From Pantoea sp. Cy-639 (lineage in GTDB: Bacteria > Pseudomonadota > Gammaproteobacteria > Pseudomonadales > Pseudomonadaceae), in assembly GCF_011752525.1 (NCBI RefSeq), contig NZ_VWXI01000014.1, positions 62,001-126,000 of the forward strand: a stretch of 64,000 nucleotides of DNA, in the 5' to 3' direction. How positions within the stretch are numbered: position 1 is the stretch's first letter; each line of letters begins with the position of its first letter. The translations under genes were made by a program, and so were the position numbers. The notes beneath the pieces were generated by a model. The model saw only the letters and a program-made list of their open reading frames with translations, made no database searches and was not told where the DNA came from. Below are positions 1 to 10,156 of the stretch, piece after piece.

Positions 1-864
1 TACGGCTCTTTCACCCGCGCCGCCCAGGAACTGGCCCTGACCCAGGGCGCAGTCAGTCATCACATCAAGACCCTCGAAGCCCTGTTCGGCTGCGACCTGT
101 TCGAGCGTCGCGGCCCCAAGCTGCGGTTGACCGAACATGGCCGGCTGCTGGCCCAGGAGCTCAAGGTCGGCTTCAAGATCATCGAGAACGCCTGCGCGCT
201 GTTGCGCCAGGACCGCTACGGAATCCGCCTGAAAGCGCCGTCGACACTGACCGTGCGTTGGCTGTTGCGGGCGCTGGACGGGTTCAAGAAGGCCGACAAC
301 AGCTGCGCGGTGCAACTGTCCAGCGTATGGATGGACATCGATGCGGTGGACTTCTACTCCGAGCCCTATGACTGCGCCATCCTGCTGGGCAACGGCCGTT
401 TCCCGGCCGAGGTCGAGAGCCTGAAGCTGTTCGACGAGTGGCTGATCCCGGTCTGCCATCCCACCTACCTCGCCGACCCCGCACCGCCGCTGTCGGTGCT
501 CCAGGACTGCGAGTTCCTGCACCCTTCACCGGACCGCCGCGACTGGCGCCGCTGGCTGGCGCGCCTGGATGCGCTGGACATCAGCATCGACCAGGGCCAG
601 GTGTTCGATACCCTCGACCAGGGTATTTCGGCAGCCCAGCAGGGGTTGGGAATCTCGGTGGTCGACCTGGTGCTGGCCAGCGCCGACCTGGCGGCGGGCA
701 ACCTGGTCACACCGTTCCCCCAGGCCGTGGCCACGGGGGATGGCTACTACATGACCTGGCTCAAGGCCAGCCCCAAGGCCCACCAGATGCACAAGCTGCG
801 TGATTATCTGGTGGCGCAGGTGCCGGCGTTGGCGCACAAGGACATCAGCTACCTGTACGGTTGA
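1..864 (+). CDS. LysR-family transcriptional regulator, 5' end missing
   Basis: The open frame runs in from the left edge, so the first part of the winged helix-turn-helix is missing. Reading frame 1 starts YGSFTRAAQELALTQGAVSHH, the recognition part of a LysR HTH, followed by the linker helix and a substrate-binding domain ending DISYLYG. The layout (TQGAVSHHIKTLE, then a short effector domain) resembles GcvA/DsdC-type regulators of amino-acid genes. This is a family resemblance only, because the gene it controls lies outside the window. It converges on the next LysR gene with a gap of about 48 bases. Confidence 0.85.
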   Translation, partial: YGSFTRAAQELALTQGAVSHHIKTLEALFGCDLFERRGPKLRLTEHGRLLAQELKVGFKIIENACALLRQDRYGIRLKAPSTLTVRWLLRALDGFKKADNSCAVQLSSVWMDIDAVDFYSEPYDCAILLGNGRFPAEVESLKLFDEWLIPVCHPTYLADPAPPLSVLQDCEFLHPSPDRRDWRRWLARLDALDISIDQGQVFDTLDQGISAAQQGLGISVVDLVLASADLAAGNLVTPFPQAVATGDGYYMTWLKASPKAHQMHKLRDYLVAQVPALAHKDISYLYG

Positions 865-912
865 AGTCGTTTGCTGAACGACCGGATGATGGCGGCGAGT
901 GCCGGTGACGGT

Positions 913-1818
913 TCATCCGGTTGGCCGCTCCCGGGCTGGCAGCACGTGTTCGAGCATGAAGTCGATGAACACGCGCAGCTTGGGTGGCACCTGACGGCCA
1001 GAAGGCCATAGCAGGTAGAAGCTGCCGCGCCTTTCCATGAAGCTGTCCAGCACACTCACCAGGCTGCCGGTCGCCAGCTCCCTGCGCACGCTGAAATCCG
1101 GCAGGCAGGTGATGCCGCGGTCGTTGAGGGCGAAGCAGATGCGCGTCTCGACATGGTTGCAGACCATGGCGATGGGGATGTCGTAGTCCTGCTCGGGGTG
1201 CTCCCGCCGCAGCGGCCAGACTTCCAGCTTGCCAGTGCTGGGGAAGCGGTAGTGCAGGCAGCGGTGGCCTGCCAGGTCACGCGGGTGTTGCGGCGTGCCA
1301 TGCTCCGCCAGGTAGGCGGGGGAGGCCACCAGGCGGTGCTGGAAGTGCCCGAGGAACTTGGCGTTCAGGCGCGAGTCCAGCGGTTGGCCACCACGCATCA
1401 CCACATCGAAACCCTCGCCGATGATGTCCACCATGCGGTCGCTGAAGTCCAGGTCGAGTTCGATGTCCGGATAGCGGGCCATGAACTCGGCCAGCGCCGG
1501 CATCACCAGCCCGGTCACCTGCGGCAGGCTGACCCGTAACCGTCCTCGCGGCGTGCCGCTGGCCTGGGACAGTGCCTGCTCGGTGGCTTCGATCTCGGCC
1601 AGGATGCGCTTGCTGCGCTCGAGGAACAACGCGCCTTCGGCCGTCAACGTGATGCTGCGGGTACTACGGTGAAACAGGCGCACGCCCAGCCGGCCTTCCA
1701 GGCGGGCGACGCGCTTGCCCACCGCCGAGGCGCTGATGCCCAGCGACTGGCCGGCAGCGACGAAACTGCGAGTTTCGGCCACCCGGTTGAAGACCACGAA
1801 ACCGCTGAGGCTGTCCAT
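913..1818 (-). CDS. LysR-family transcriptional regulator
   Basis: A 301-residue protein of normal LysR length. The N-terminus (residues 1-60) holds the HTH, with SFVAAGQSLGISASAVGKRV and the FHRSTRSITLTAEG wing typical of the CrgA/LrhA-like subgroup. The rest is the effector-binding domain. It is divergent from an MFS transporter that starts 115 bases away, the usual arrangement in which the regulator controls the neighbouring efflux pump. The inducer cannot be told from sequence. The ATG at 1818 is the only start that gives the full HTH. Confidence 0.88.
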   Translation of the reverse strand: MDSLSGFVVFNRVAETRSFVAAGQSLGISASAVGKRVARLEGRLGVRLFHRSTRSITLTAEGALFLERSKRILAEIEATEQALSQASGTPRGRLRVSLPQVTGLVMPALAEFMARYPDIELDLDFSDRMVDIIGEGFDVVMRGGQPLDSRLNAKFLGHFQHRLVASPAYLAEHGTPQHPRDLAGHRCLHYRFPSTGKLEVWPLRREHPEQDYDIPIAMVCNHVETRICFALNDRGITCLPDFSVRRELATGSLVSVLDSFMERRGSFYLLWPSGRQVPPKLRVFIDFMLEHVLPARERPTG

Positions 1819-1932
1819 GCTGCGCTCCGATTACGGACACCAGTGTCCTGAGTGAGCGGAATTCTACCCGTCTTTTTCCTCAATGCATCGGCAGCGCACC
1901 ATGACGGCCTTGATCGATAGCCGGAGGCATCC

Positions 1933-3138
1933 ATGACTTCACCTTCCCCGGCGGCGTGCGTCGCCGCTCCAACCACCAGCGCGCGCCTGCCCTTGAGCGG
2001 TTTGCTGGCCTTGGCCCTGACCGGTTTCATCGCCATCCTCAGCGAGACCTTGCCGGCCGGGCTGCTGGACCAGATCGCCGAGGGCATGACCATCAGCCAG
2101 GCCATGGCTGGGCAATGGGTCACCGCCTATGCACTGGGCTCGCTGCTCACCGCCATCCCGCTGGTGACCCTGACCCAGGGCTGGTACCGCCGTCGCGCGC
2201 TGCTGCTGGCGATTGGCGGCTTCGTTCTGTTCAATGGCCTGACCGCGCTGTCGGACAACAACGTGCTGACCCTGCTGCTGCGCTTCATGACCGGTGCCGC
2301 CGCCGGCCTGGCCTGGGGGCTGATCGCCGGGCATGCACGGCGCATGGTGGCGCCGGCGCAGCAGGGCAAGGCGATGGCGGTGGCCATGCTCGGCCAGCCC
2401 ATCGCCTTGTCGCTGGGGTTGCCCATCGGCACCTGGCTCGGCGCCTGGCTGGGCTGGCGGGCCACGTTCGTGGTGGTGACCCTGGCCGCGCTGCTGCTGG
2501 TCGCCTGGGTGCTGCGGGCGGTACCGGACTTTCCCGGCCAGGCTGCCGGCCGTCGTCCGGCGGTGCTGAGCGTGCTGCGCACGCCCGGGGTGACGCGGGT
2601 GCTGCTGGTGATCCTGGCGTGGATCCTTGGCCACAACATTCTCTACACCTATATCGTGCCGTTGCTGGCGGCAGTAGGCATGGACGGTGCGGTCGGCCAG
2701 GTACTGATGACCTTCGGCCTGGCTTGTCTGGCCGGCATCGTACTGGTCGGCCTGGGCGTCGATCGCCAGCTGCGCCGGCTGGTGCTGCTGTGCCTGGCGG
2801 GCTTCGCCCTGGCGACCCTGGCGCTCGGTCACCTGCAGGGTGAGGCCTGGCTGGTGCATGCCAGTGTCGCCTTGTGGGGGCTGACCTACGGCGGTGCGCC
2901 GACCCTGCTGCAGACCGCCTGTGCCGATGCGGCAGGCGAGGGCGGGGATGTGGCCCAGTCGATGCTGGTGACGGTGTGGAACAGCGCGATCGCACTGGGG
3001 GGCATCATTGGCGGGTTGTTGCTGACGGGCATGGGGGTAGCGTCGTTTGGCGCGGTGGTGCTGGGGTTGGTCGCGCTCGCCTGGCTGCTGGCCTTGGGCG
3101 GACGTCGCGCGGGGTTTGTCGTGGGCGCGCGCCAGTAG
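1933..3138 (+). CDS. MFS transporter, DHA1 drug/sugar efflux type (AraJ/YdhP-like)
   Basis: A 401-residue inner-membrane protein with about twelve hydrophobic segments and the length expected for DHA1 major facilitator proteins. The N-terminal half contains FIAILSETLPAGLL in TM1 and QAMAGQWVTAYALGSLLTAIP in TM2, a signature of the AraJ/YdhP/NepI group of proton-driven exporters. A motif-A-like basic loop (GWYRRRALLL) follows TM2. It is divergent from a LysR gene that probably regulates it. The substrate is unknown; arabinose, purine nucleoside or drug export are all possible for this group. Confidence 0.85.
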   Translation: MTSPSPAACVAAPTTSARLPLSGLLALALTGFIAILSETLPAGLLDQIAEGMTISQAMAGQWVTAYALGSLLTAIPLVTLTQGWYRRRALLLAIGGFVLFNGLTALSDNNVLTLLLRFMTGAAAGLAWGLIAGHARRMVAPAQQGKAMAVAMLGQPIALSLGLPIGTWLGAWLGWRATFVVVTLAALLLVAWVLRAVPDFPGQAAGRRPAVLSVLRTPGVTRVLLVILAWILGHNILYTYIVPLLAAVGMDGAVGQVLMTFGLACLAGIVLVGLGVDRQLRRLVLLCLAGFALATLALGHLQGEAWLVHASVALWGLTYGGAPTLLQTACADAAGEGGDVAQSMLVTVWNSAIALGGIIGGLLLTGMGVASFGAVVLGLVALAWLLALGGRRAGFVVGARQ

Positions 3139-3230
3139 GGCGCTGACAGCACCGGCCAGCGATGAGGCGCCAGCACCCGGGGCGCGGTAGAATCGGTGCT
3201 TTCCGATTCTGCTTTCCCGAGGTTCACGCG

Positions 3231-5591
3231 GTGCAGTTGCAACAGGGCTTTGTCCTTACCCGTCACTGGCATGACACGCCCGAAGGCACTTGCGTGGAGT
3301 TCTGGCTGGCCACCGATCATGGCCCCAGGCGCTTGCGCCTGGCCCCGCAGCCGTCGGTGGCGTTCGTGCCCGCGGCGCAGGCCGAGCATGCCCGGGTGCT
3401 GCTGGCCGGCGAGTCGGGCGTGGAGCTCAGGCCCCTGCAACTGCGCGATTTCGACCAGCGCCCGGTACTGGGCCTGTATTGCCGTCAGCACCGTCAGTTG
3501 ATCGCCCTGGAAAAACGCCTGCGCGCCGCTGGTGTCGAGGTGCTCGAAGCCGATATCCGCCCCCCTGAGCGTTACCTGATGGAGCGTTTCATCACCGCGC
3601 CGGTGCGTTTCGATGGCCGTGCCGATGCCCAGGGGACGCTCTGTGAAGCCCAGCTCAAGCCCGATCCGGACTACCGCCCGCCCTTGCGCCTGGTGTCGCT
3701 GGACATCGAAACCAGCGAGCGCGGCGAGCTGTACAGCATCGCCCTGGAAGGTTGCGGCCAGCGCACGGTCTATATGCTCGGCCCGGCCAACGGCGACGCG
3801 GCGGCGGTGGATTTCGAACTGCACTACTGCGCAGACCGCGCCGGCCTGATCGTCAGTCTCAACCAGTGGCTGGCCCGCCATGACCCGGACGCGATCATCG
3901 GCTGGAACCTGGTGCAGTTCGATCTGCGCCTGCTGCATGAGCATGCCCGGCAGTTGAACGTGCCGCTGTGCCTGGGACGCGACGGCGAGCCCTTGCACCT
4001 GCGTGAGCACGGCAGCCGCAGCCACTTCTTCGCCGAAGCCCCCGGGCGGTTGCTGATCGACGGCATCGAGGCCTTGCGTTCGGCGACCTGGAGCTTCCCC
4101 TCGTTCAGCCTGGAAAGCGTCGCCCAGCAACTGCTCGGCGAAGGCAAGGCCATCGACACGCCCTACCAGCGGATGGACGAAATCAACCGCCGGTTCGCCG
4201 AAGACAAGCCAGCCCTGGCCCGTTACAACCTCAAGGACTGCGAGCTGGTCACGCGGATCTTCGCGCACACGCGTCTGCTGGACTTCCTGCTGGAGCGCGC
4301 TTCGGTCACCGGCCTGGCCGTGGACCGTAGCGGCGGTTCGGTGGCCGCGTTCTGCCACCTGTACATCCCGCACATGCATCGCCTCGGCTACGTCGCGCCC
4401 AGCCTGGGCAGTCGCCCGGACGAAGCCAGCCCCGGCGGCTTCGTCATGGACTCGCGCCCCGGGTTGTACGACTCGGTGCTGGTGCTCGACTACAAGAGCC
4501 TGTACCCGTCGATCATCCGCACTTTCCTCATCGATCCGGTCGGCTTGGTCGAAGGCCTGCGCCAGCCGGACGATGCGCACTCGGTGGAAGGTTTTCGCGG
4601 TGGCCGCTTCTCGCGTACCCAGCATTGCCTGCCGGCCATCGTCGAGCGGGTCTGGCGGGGGCGCGAGGCGGCCAAGCGTGCTGGCAACGCGCCGCTGTCG
4701 CAGGCGCTGAAGATCATCATGAACGCCTTCTACGGCGTATTGGGCTCCAGCGGTTGTCGCTTCTTCGATCCGCGCCTGGCGTCCTCGATCACGATGCGCG
4801 GCCACCAGATCATGCGCCAGACCCGGGCATTGATCGAGGCCCGTGGCTATGACGTGATCTACGGCGATACCGACTCCACCTTCGTCTGGCTCAAGGGCGC
4901 CCACGACGAGGAGGCCGCGGCAGGTATCGGTCGCGCGCTGGTGGCCGAGGTCAACCAATGGTGGCGCGAGCACCTGCAGCAGACCCTGGGCCTGGACAGT
5001 GCCCTGGAACTGCAGTTCGAAACCCATTACCGGCGCTTCCTGATGCCGACCATCCGGGGGGCCGACGAGGGCAGCAAGAAACGCTATGCCGGCCTGGTAC
5101 GCCGCGATGACGGCAGCGAGCAGATGGTCTACAAGGGGCTGGAGTCGGTGCGCACCGACTGGTCGCCGCTGGCCAGGCAGTTCCAGCAGGAGCTGTACGG
5201 GCGGATCTTCCGTGGCCAGCCTTATCGCGACTATGTGCGCGAATACGTGCAGCGCACGCTGGCTGGCGAGCAGGACGAACTGCTGATCTACCGCAAGCGC
5301 CTGCGCCGGCCGTTGGCCGACTACCAGCGCAACGTGCCGCCCCATGTCCGTGCCGCGCGGCTGGCGGACGACTACAACAGCCGTCTTGGCAGACCCCGGC
5401 AGTACCAGCGTGGCGGCTGGATCAGCTATGTCATCACCACCGCCGGGCCGGAGCCACTGGAGAACCTGCAGGCCCCGGTCGATTACGAGCATTACCTGAG
5501 CCGTCAGTTGCAGCCGGTGGCCGACGCCATCCTGCCCTTCGTCGGCGATGATTTCGGCACCCTGACCGAGCGCCAGCTCCTGCTGTTCTGA
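3231..5591 (+). CDS. polB: DNA polymerase II (family B)
   Basis: Family B DNA polymerase II, used in translesion synthesis and replication restart. The frame is open further upstream, but I choose the GTG at 3231: a GAGG lies 8 bases before it, a TAGAAT -10 box lies at 3188-3193, and the 786-residue product matches the usual length (E. coli PolB is 783). The 3'-5' exonuclease site is LVSLDIETSE (D158, E160). Polymerase motif A is DYKSLYPSII (D420) and motif C is YGDTDS (D546, D548), so both activities look intact. I see no clear LexA box, so SOS control as in E. coli is not evident here. Confidence 0.96.
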   Translation: MQLQQGFVLTRHWHDTPEGTCVEFWLATDHGPRRLRLAPQPSVAFVPAAQAEHARVLLAGESGVELRPLQLRDFDQRPVLGLYCRQHRQLIALEKRLRAAGVEVLEADIRPPERYLMERFITAPVRFDGRADAQGTLCEAQLKPDPDYRPPLRLVSLDIETSERGELYSIALEGCGQRTVYMLGPANGDAAAVDFELHYCADRAGLIVSLNQWLARHDPDAIIGWNLVQFDLRLLHEHARQLNVPLCLGRDGEPLHLREHGSRSHFFAEAPGRLLIDGIEALRSATWSFPSFSLESVAQQLLGEGKAIDTPYQRMDEINRRFAEDKPALARYNLKDCELVTRIFAHTRLLDFLLERASVTGLAVDRSGGSVAAFCHLYIPHMHRLGYVAPSLGSRPDEASPGGFVMDSRPGLYDSVLVLDYKSLYPSIIRTFLIDPVGLVEGLRQPDDAHSVEGFRGGRFSRTQHCLPAIVERVWRGREAAKRAGNAPLSQALKIIMNAFYGVLGSSGCRFFDPRLASSITMRGHQIMRQTRALIEARGYDVIYGDTDSTFVWLKGAHDEEAAAGIGRALVAEVNQWWREHLQQTLGLDSALELQFETHYRRFLMPTIRGADEGSKKRYAGLVRRDDGSEQMVYKGLESVRTDWSPLARQFQQELYGRIFRGQPYRDYVREYVQRTLAGEQDELLIYRKRLRRPLADYQRNVPPHVRAARLADDYNSRLGRPRQYQRGGWISYVITTAGPEPLENLQAPVDYEHYLSRQLQPVADAILPFVGDDFGTLTERQLLLF

Positions 5592-5605
5592 GCAGCCGGG
5601 CGTGT

Positions 5606-5659
5606 GGTAGCTATCTAGCGCCTTTCCGCCAATCCGATTGCCTAGCCTGCCGCATTCAA
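5606..5659 (+). promoter_or_regulatory. Conserved upstream block, copy 1 (before first NEL gene)
   Basis: GGTAGCTATCTAG begins at 5606, TAGCCT at 5643 and TTCAA at 5655, followed by the ATG at 5679. The same three elements with nearly identical spacing precede the other two NEL genes. CTAGCCT resembles a RpoS-type -10 (CTANNCT), which would place the GGTA/dyad element around -49 to -37, where an activator or repressor commonly binds. What is seen is the conservation; the sigma factor and regulator are inference. Confidence 0.6.
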
Positions 5660-5678
5660 TTCGAACGCAGGTGAAGAC

Positions 5679-8600
5679 ATGGACGCAAGCACGGATGAAC
5701 GACCAGATGCATTGGCGGTTGCCCAGCGTTATCAGGATAGCCTGATCGCCAGGCGCTTGCCGGCCTGGATGAGCAAGGTCGACCCCAGCAATTTCGGCTT
5801 GCTGGCGCAAGCCTTGCAATCGGGGCTTCTCTGTCGGCAGCGGCTGGCGGGCATCTGGGCGCGGGTGGAGCCTGTCGACCGTTTCGCCAGGGCACGCCTG
5901 CAGCAGGCGGTGGAGGCGCGTTACGCGATCAAGGTCGATGTGGAACGGCTCTACTTCCGGCAGTGGTATTACTTCACCTCACCCAGCAGCAGCTACATCA
6001 CCAGTCGAGTCCCGACACAGGATTCCGATTACTACGACACGACGTTGCTGTCTGCCGCGTTGATCAATTTCACCGCTGAACAGACCCAGTCTGAGGGACA
6101 GTCTCGAAGAAACAGGCTCGTAGATGCCGCCGAGCAGCCATTGCAGCAGCCAACGGCTCATGCATTCGCCAGCTTTTGTCGCGAGTTGGACCTGGGGGGC
6201 CAATATCAGCAGCATTTGACCGCTGTGCTAGATGGCCCGCAAGGGCCAACGGCCGACGCAAAGACGTTTCGGCAACGCTTAAGCGAGTTGTACGCCTCGA
6301 CCCTGCTGGTCGATGCCTTCAAAGCGCGTGCGCAGGGGCAGTTGGACAATGCCGAGCTGGCATTGGTGATCGACCTGTACCGTACCGGCACCGTCGGGCG
6401 CCTCGCCGGTATACCTGTCGTGGCCAAGCAATTGCAGGCGTTCGGTTGCGACCTGCAGCAGATCCTGGTCCTCGATGTGCTCGATGAGGGGATCATTCGT
6501 ACTACCAGCCGGCGTGTTCTGGTGTATATCCCGGGGGATCCGCAGGGCGCCTGGAATGTGGCGGACGACCTCGAGGCTTTCGCCCGTCGCGGCCTGGGCA
6601 AGCGTTTGCGTAGCAGCGAATACCGACGCTTCTTCAGCCGTTTCGTCCGCCAGCGTGACAGCGCCGCGTTCTTCTCCGCGGTGAGCGATCGTCTGGACGA
6701 TGTCGCGGATTGGGCCACGCGGGACCTGGACCAGCACATGAAGGCCTATCCATTGCCGTTGTTCGAGCACCTGGCCGCCCAGCGCGTGGCGCAGATCATG
6801 GATGACGCCGCATTGATCGCGACCCCGACTGCCGAGATCGACCAGGAGGTGCGGCGAGCCCATGAGAAACACTTGCAGGGCCTGGGCTGGACGCTGGCAG
6901 GACTGGCGGCCTTCTTCGTACCGGCCATCGGCGCCATGATGCTGGCGGTGATGGCCTGGGAGCTGCTGGACGAGGTGTTCCAGTCCGTGCAGGACTGGCG
7001 CGAAGGAGACACCGGCGCGGCGCTGGACCACCTGCTCAACGTGGCCAAGGATGTGGCCGTGATTGGGGCAACCGCAGCAGGTATCAAGGTTGCGCAGAGC
7101 GTCTGGCAACGTTGCGCGATGGTCGACCGAATGGTTCCCGCGGTACTGGGTGATGGCAGCAGCAAGTTATGGAACCAGGATCTGGCACCTTACAGCGTCG
7201 TGCCGCCTCCCCTCGAGGCCACCCTCGATGCGCAAGGTATCCATCAGCTGGGCGAGCAACGCTGGATCGAGATGGATGGCTGCTACTTGCGCGTGTATCA
7301 GGAGCAGGAGGACGCCTGGTATCTGGAGGCTTACGACAATCACGCTCCCCTGCTGGAGCACAACGGTGCGGGAGCCTGGCGCCTGTGGAGCGAGCGGCCG
7401 GCTGAGTGGCGTGGCACTGCGCGTATGTTCCGGCGTCTGGGTACCGTGTTCGCAGAGCTCGATGATGCGCAGATCGCGGATGTGATGACGGCCCACGGCC
7501 TGGAGGACGATCACCTGCGAGGGCTGCATGTGTATGGCCGTCCACCCGAGGCCGAACTGATCGACACAGTGCTGCGCGTGCGGCTCGCCAATCGCTTGGG
7601 TGACCTGGCGAATCAGTTGCAAGCCGGCAGCCAGATCCGCGAACCCGCCTTGCTGGAGAAGGTGCGGGACTTGTTGGCAGGGACGATGGGCGCATCCGAG
7701 GACTTGGCGGAGGTGGTCTGGCGCCGGCGCCGCGACTTGCTGCAGGCACTGTACGATGAGCAGAACGTCGTCGAGGGCGAGGTGGCGGTCCTGTGCCGCG
7801 ACTTCACCAGCCTGCACCGCCTTTCTGCACAGCAGCTGCTGAGCGAGTCGAGCGAGGCCGAGAACCAGGCCCTGCTCGACACTGGGCGGGTGCCGCTGTC
7901 GCTGGCCCGGCGGGCAAGGGCGCGGGTCTTGCGCATACAGGCTGCACGCCTGGCGGAGGGCTTGTTCATCGATACCCCGCAGACCTTCGTCTTCGCCCGA
8001 GAGGTGCTGAAGCTGCTCGATACCCTGCCCGGTAGCGCGTTTGGCCGACGTTGGGTGTTGCGCGACGATGATGGCCTGATGCCGATCTACCGGTCTGCCA
8101 CGGAGGGGGAGGAGCGGCTGTTGGTCCATCAGGAGGGGGTGTTCACGCTGTACGATCAGCAAGGCATGGAGCCCGCTGCGCCAGGGGAGCTGTTCGAGGT
8201 GCTGGCGGAGGCCTTCGAGCCGTCGCAGCGGGTCGTCATGGGGATTGGCGAACCTTTCGCGATACAGGCGCGTCGGGTGCTGCTGCGCTTGCAGGCCTCG
8301 CGACGAAGTGCGCCGGTGCAATCGACGGTTACCCCCGGCCTGCGTCTACCCGTGCGACTTGCGGATGGTCGGGTGGGCTACCCTATGGCCGGTGGCCAGC
8401 AGCACTTTGCCTACAATTCGCCTACCTCTGCCATTGCCCGGCTGCGTCATTTGTATCCTGATTTGAGCTCGGCACGGCTTCGCCAGTGGCTGGCAATCCC
8501 TGCCGTGGCGCAGGACACGGACAAGGCCCTGAACGAGCTGGAGGCGCAGTTCGAGAGCATGCGCCAGGTATTGAGGCTCTGGCGTCGCAACGGAATCGCC

Positions 8601-10142
8601 ACGTTGGAGTGGCACGCACGCGGGGAAATGAAGCGGGCACTGGTCGATTGCTGGCGATTCACCTTGCCGCCGCTGGAAGCACTGTCGGAAGACATAATGT
8701 TTTCCCAGGTCGACCTGGGGATCCGCACGTTGCCGCACTTTCCGCCAACGGTACGGTTCCCGCATATCAAAGCCCTGGTCTTGCGAGGGCTGAAGACAAG
8801 AAAGATTCCCGACGAGTTCATGCAGGCCTTCCCCAACCTGCATACCTTGGAAATCACCCATTGCCGGCTCGATCAGTTGCCGTTGCCCGCCAGACTTCGC
8901 GGGCAGATTCGTTTTCTCGATTTGTCCGATAACCAACTGGTGTTCCACCAGGCGCAGGGGGCGATCATCGGTGAATGTACCGAGCTCAGGTACCTGAACC
9001 TCTCCCGCAACCCGCTGGGCAGGTCTTTTTCAGTGAGGACGCTGCCGCAGCTCAATACCCTGCTGTTGGCCGAAACGCGATTGACGAACTTGCCGATCGG
9101 GGCGCTGGACAGCCTTCAGCTTAACCATCTGGACATGAGCGAGAATCGCTTGTCGCGCCTGCCGGATAATCTGCTTGGCTCCCGGCTGTGGCGCGAGCAG
9201 CGAGTTCGTCTGGTCAATTGCAATGTGACGCTACCGGTGGAGCCGATCAGGAGCTGGTATGAGCCAGAAAACAGCGAGATACCTGATCGCCTGCGCTGGC
9301 AGGACTACATGCCCCCGGAAAAGCGCAAGGCCCTGGCAACGTACTGGCGGGATGTCGAGACCAGGCCTGGGTCGGAACGTTTTTTCAGGTTGCTGCGTCG
9401 GCTGATGAGCTCTGCCGATTTTGGTTACGACACTACTGCCCGCTTTCTGGCGCAGCGACTGCTCGCCATGCTGGAGGTCATGGACGAGGAAGGAAACGAG
9501 GCCTTGCGTAAGGAGTTGTTCGCAGCATCCGATTACGAACGTTGCTCGGACAATGCCACGCTCTGTTTCGGTAATCTGGAGGTCCGTGTACGGGTCTGGG
9601 AAGCACAGCAACGTGAACTTGCCTATGACACGGAGTCCGCGCTGTTGAGGCTCGGCGGGCAACTCTGGCGGCTCGAGGCGCTCGATGCCTTCGCCCGTCA
9701 GCACGCGGTCGGCCTGCCGAATCGGGGGGCGGAAGAGGTGGAGGTGGTCCTGGCCTATCGCCAGGCTTTGGTACATGACCTCGACTTGCCGTTGAACCCA
9801 AGCATGATGCTCTATGAATCCATCGCCGATGTCACAGCCAGCGACATCGCGGCTGCCAGAACTCACGTTCGAGATGCTCAGCAGGCCTCGGTACTGGCGT
9901 TGTCCCTGCTCGAACGCGACTTCTGGGTCAAACATCTCCAGGAAATGCACCCTTCTCGACTCAAGGTGCCCAAACGCTTCCGCTCTCAAGTCGAGGCCCT
10001 CAGCCCGGGGCCAGGCTATGAGCAGGCTAGTCGGAATATTCAGGAACAGGTGGATGCCTGGCTGCTGGGGGAGCGGCTGAGCCTTACGCTCGAGAGCCTG
10101 AAGTACGGCACTTGGCGCTGGAAGGTCCAGGTCAAGTGGTAG
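5679..10142 (+). CDS. Giant LRR protein with NEL-type E3 ubiquitin ligase domain, paralogue A
   Basis: A 1487-residue protein without a signal peptide. The N-terminal region (about 1-390) is the dermonecrotic-toxin-like DUF6543 domain, including the shared YIPGDPQGAW near residue 285. Two hydrophobic helices follow (about 403-437 and 451-476), separated by an acidic linker. Leucine-rich repeats lie at about 1025-1170 (LRFLDLSDNQL, LNLSRNPL type). The C-terminus resembles the NEL domain of IpaH/SspH effectors, with a Cys-x-Asp motif at C1289-S-D1291. Known NEL enzymes use that Cys to form a thioester with ubiquitin and act inside eukaryotic cells. The loop around the Cys (YERCSDN) differs from paralogues B and C (LTCQD). 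No type III secretion gene is in the window, so the delivery route is unknown. It starts 87 bases after polB. Confidence 0.85.
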   Translation: MDASTDERPDALAVAQRYQDSLIARRLPAWMSKVDPSNFGLLAQALQSGLLCRQRLAGIWARVEPVDRFARARLQQAVEARYAIKVDVERLYFRQWYYFTSPSSSYITSRVPTQDSDYYDTTLLSAALINFTAEQTQSEGQSRRNRLVDAAEQPLQQPTAHAFASFCRELDLGGQYQQHLTAVLDGPQGPTADAKTFRQRLSELYASTLLVDAFKARAQGQLDNAELALVIDLYRTGTVGRLAGIPVVAKQLQAFGCDLQQILVLDVLDEGIIRTTSRRVLVYIPGDPQGAWNVADDLEAFARRGLGKRLRSSEYRRFFSRFVRQRDSAAFFSAVSDRLDDVADWATRDLDQHMKAYPLPLFEHLAAQRVAQIMDDAALIATPTAEIDQEVRRAHEKHLQGLGWTLAGLAAFFVPAIGAMMLAVMAWELLDEVFQSVQDWREGDTGAALDHLLNVAKDVAVIGATAAGIKVAQSVWQRCAMVDRMVPAVLGDGSSKLWNQDLAPYSVVPPPLEATLDAQGIHQLGEQRWIEMDGCYLRVYQEQEDAWYLEAYDNHAPLLEHNGAGAWRLWSERPAEWRGTARMFRRLGTVFAELDDAQIADVMTAHGLEDDHLRGLHVYGRPPEAELIDTVLRVRLANRLGDLANQLQAGSQIREPALLEKVRDLLAGTMGASEDLAEVVWRRRRDLLQALYDEQNVVEGEVAVLCRDFTSLHRLSAQQLLSESSEAENQALLDTGRVPLSLARRARARVLRIQAARLAEGLFIDTPQTFVFAREVLKLLDTLPGSAFGRRWVLRDDDGLMPIYRSATEGEERLLVHQEGVFTLYDQQGMEPAAPGELFEVLAEAFEPSQRVVMGIGEPFAIQARRVLLRLQASRRSAPVQSTVTPGLRLPVRLADGRVGYPMAGGQQHFAYNSPTSAIARLRHLYPDLSSARLRQWLAIPAVAQDTDKALNELEAQFESMRQVLRLWRRNGIATLEWHARGEMKRALVDCWRFTLPPLEALSEDIMFSQVDLGIRTLPHFPPTVRFPHIKALVLRGLKTRKIPDEFMQAFPNLHTLEITHCRLDQLPLPARLRGQIRFLDLSDNQLVFHQAQGAIIGECTELRYLNLSRNPLGRSFSVRTLPQLNTLLLAETRLTNLPIGALDSLQLNHLDMSENRLSRLPDNLLGSRLWREQRVRLVNCNVTLPVEPIRSWYEPENSEIPDRLRWQDYMPPEKRKALATYWRDVETRPGSERFFRLLRRLMSSADFGYDTTARFLAQRLLAMLEVMDEEGNEALRKELFAASDYERCSDNATLCFGNLEVRVRVWEAQQRELAYDTESALLRLGGQLWRLEALDAFARQHAVGLPNRGAEEVEVVLAYRQALVHDLDLPLNPSMMLYESIADVTASDIAAARTHVRDAQQASVLALSLLERDFWVKHLQEMHPSRLKVPKRFRSQVEALSPGPGYEQASRNIQEQVDAWLLGERLSLTLESLKYGTWRWKVQVKW

Positions 10143-10156
10143 CTTGCTGCAACCGT

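Noticed and set aside
3138..3231. A LexA box before polB, as in E. coli
   Set aside because: No CTG-N10-CAG with A/T-rich centre is visible here.
2886..5819. A 977-codon open frame on the minus strand across polB
   Set aside because: It is the antisense shadow of polB, rich in Gln, His and Arg as expected from GC bias, with no start context or family motif.
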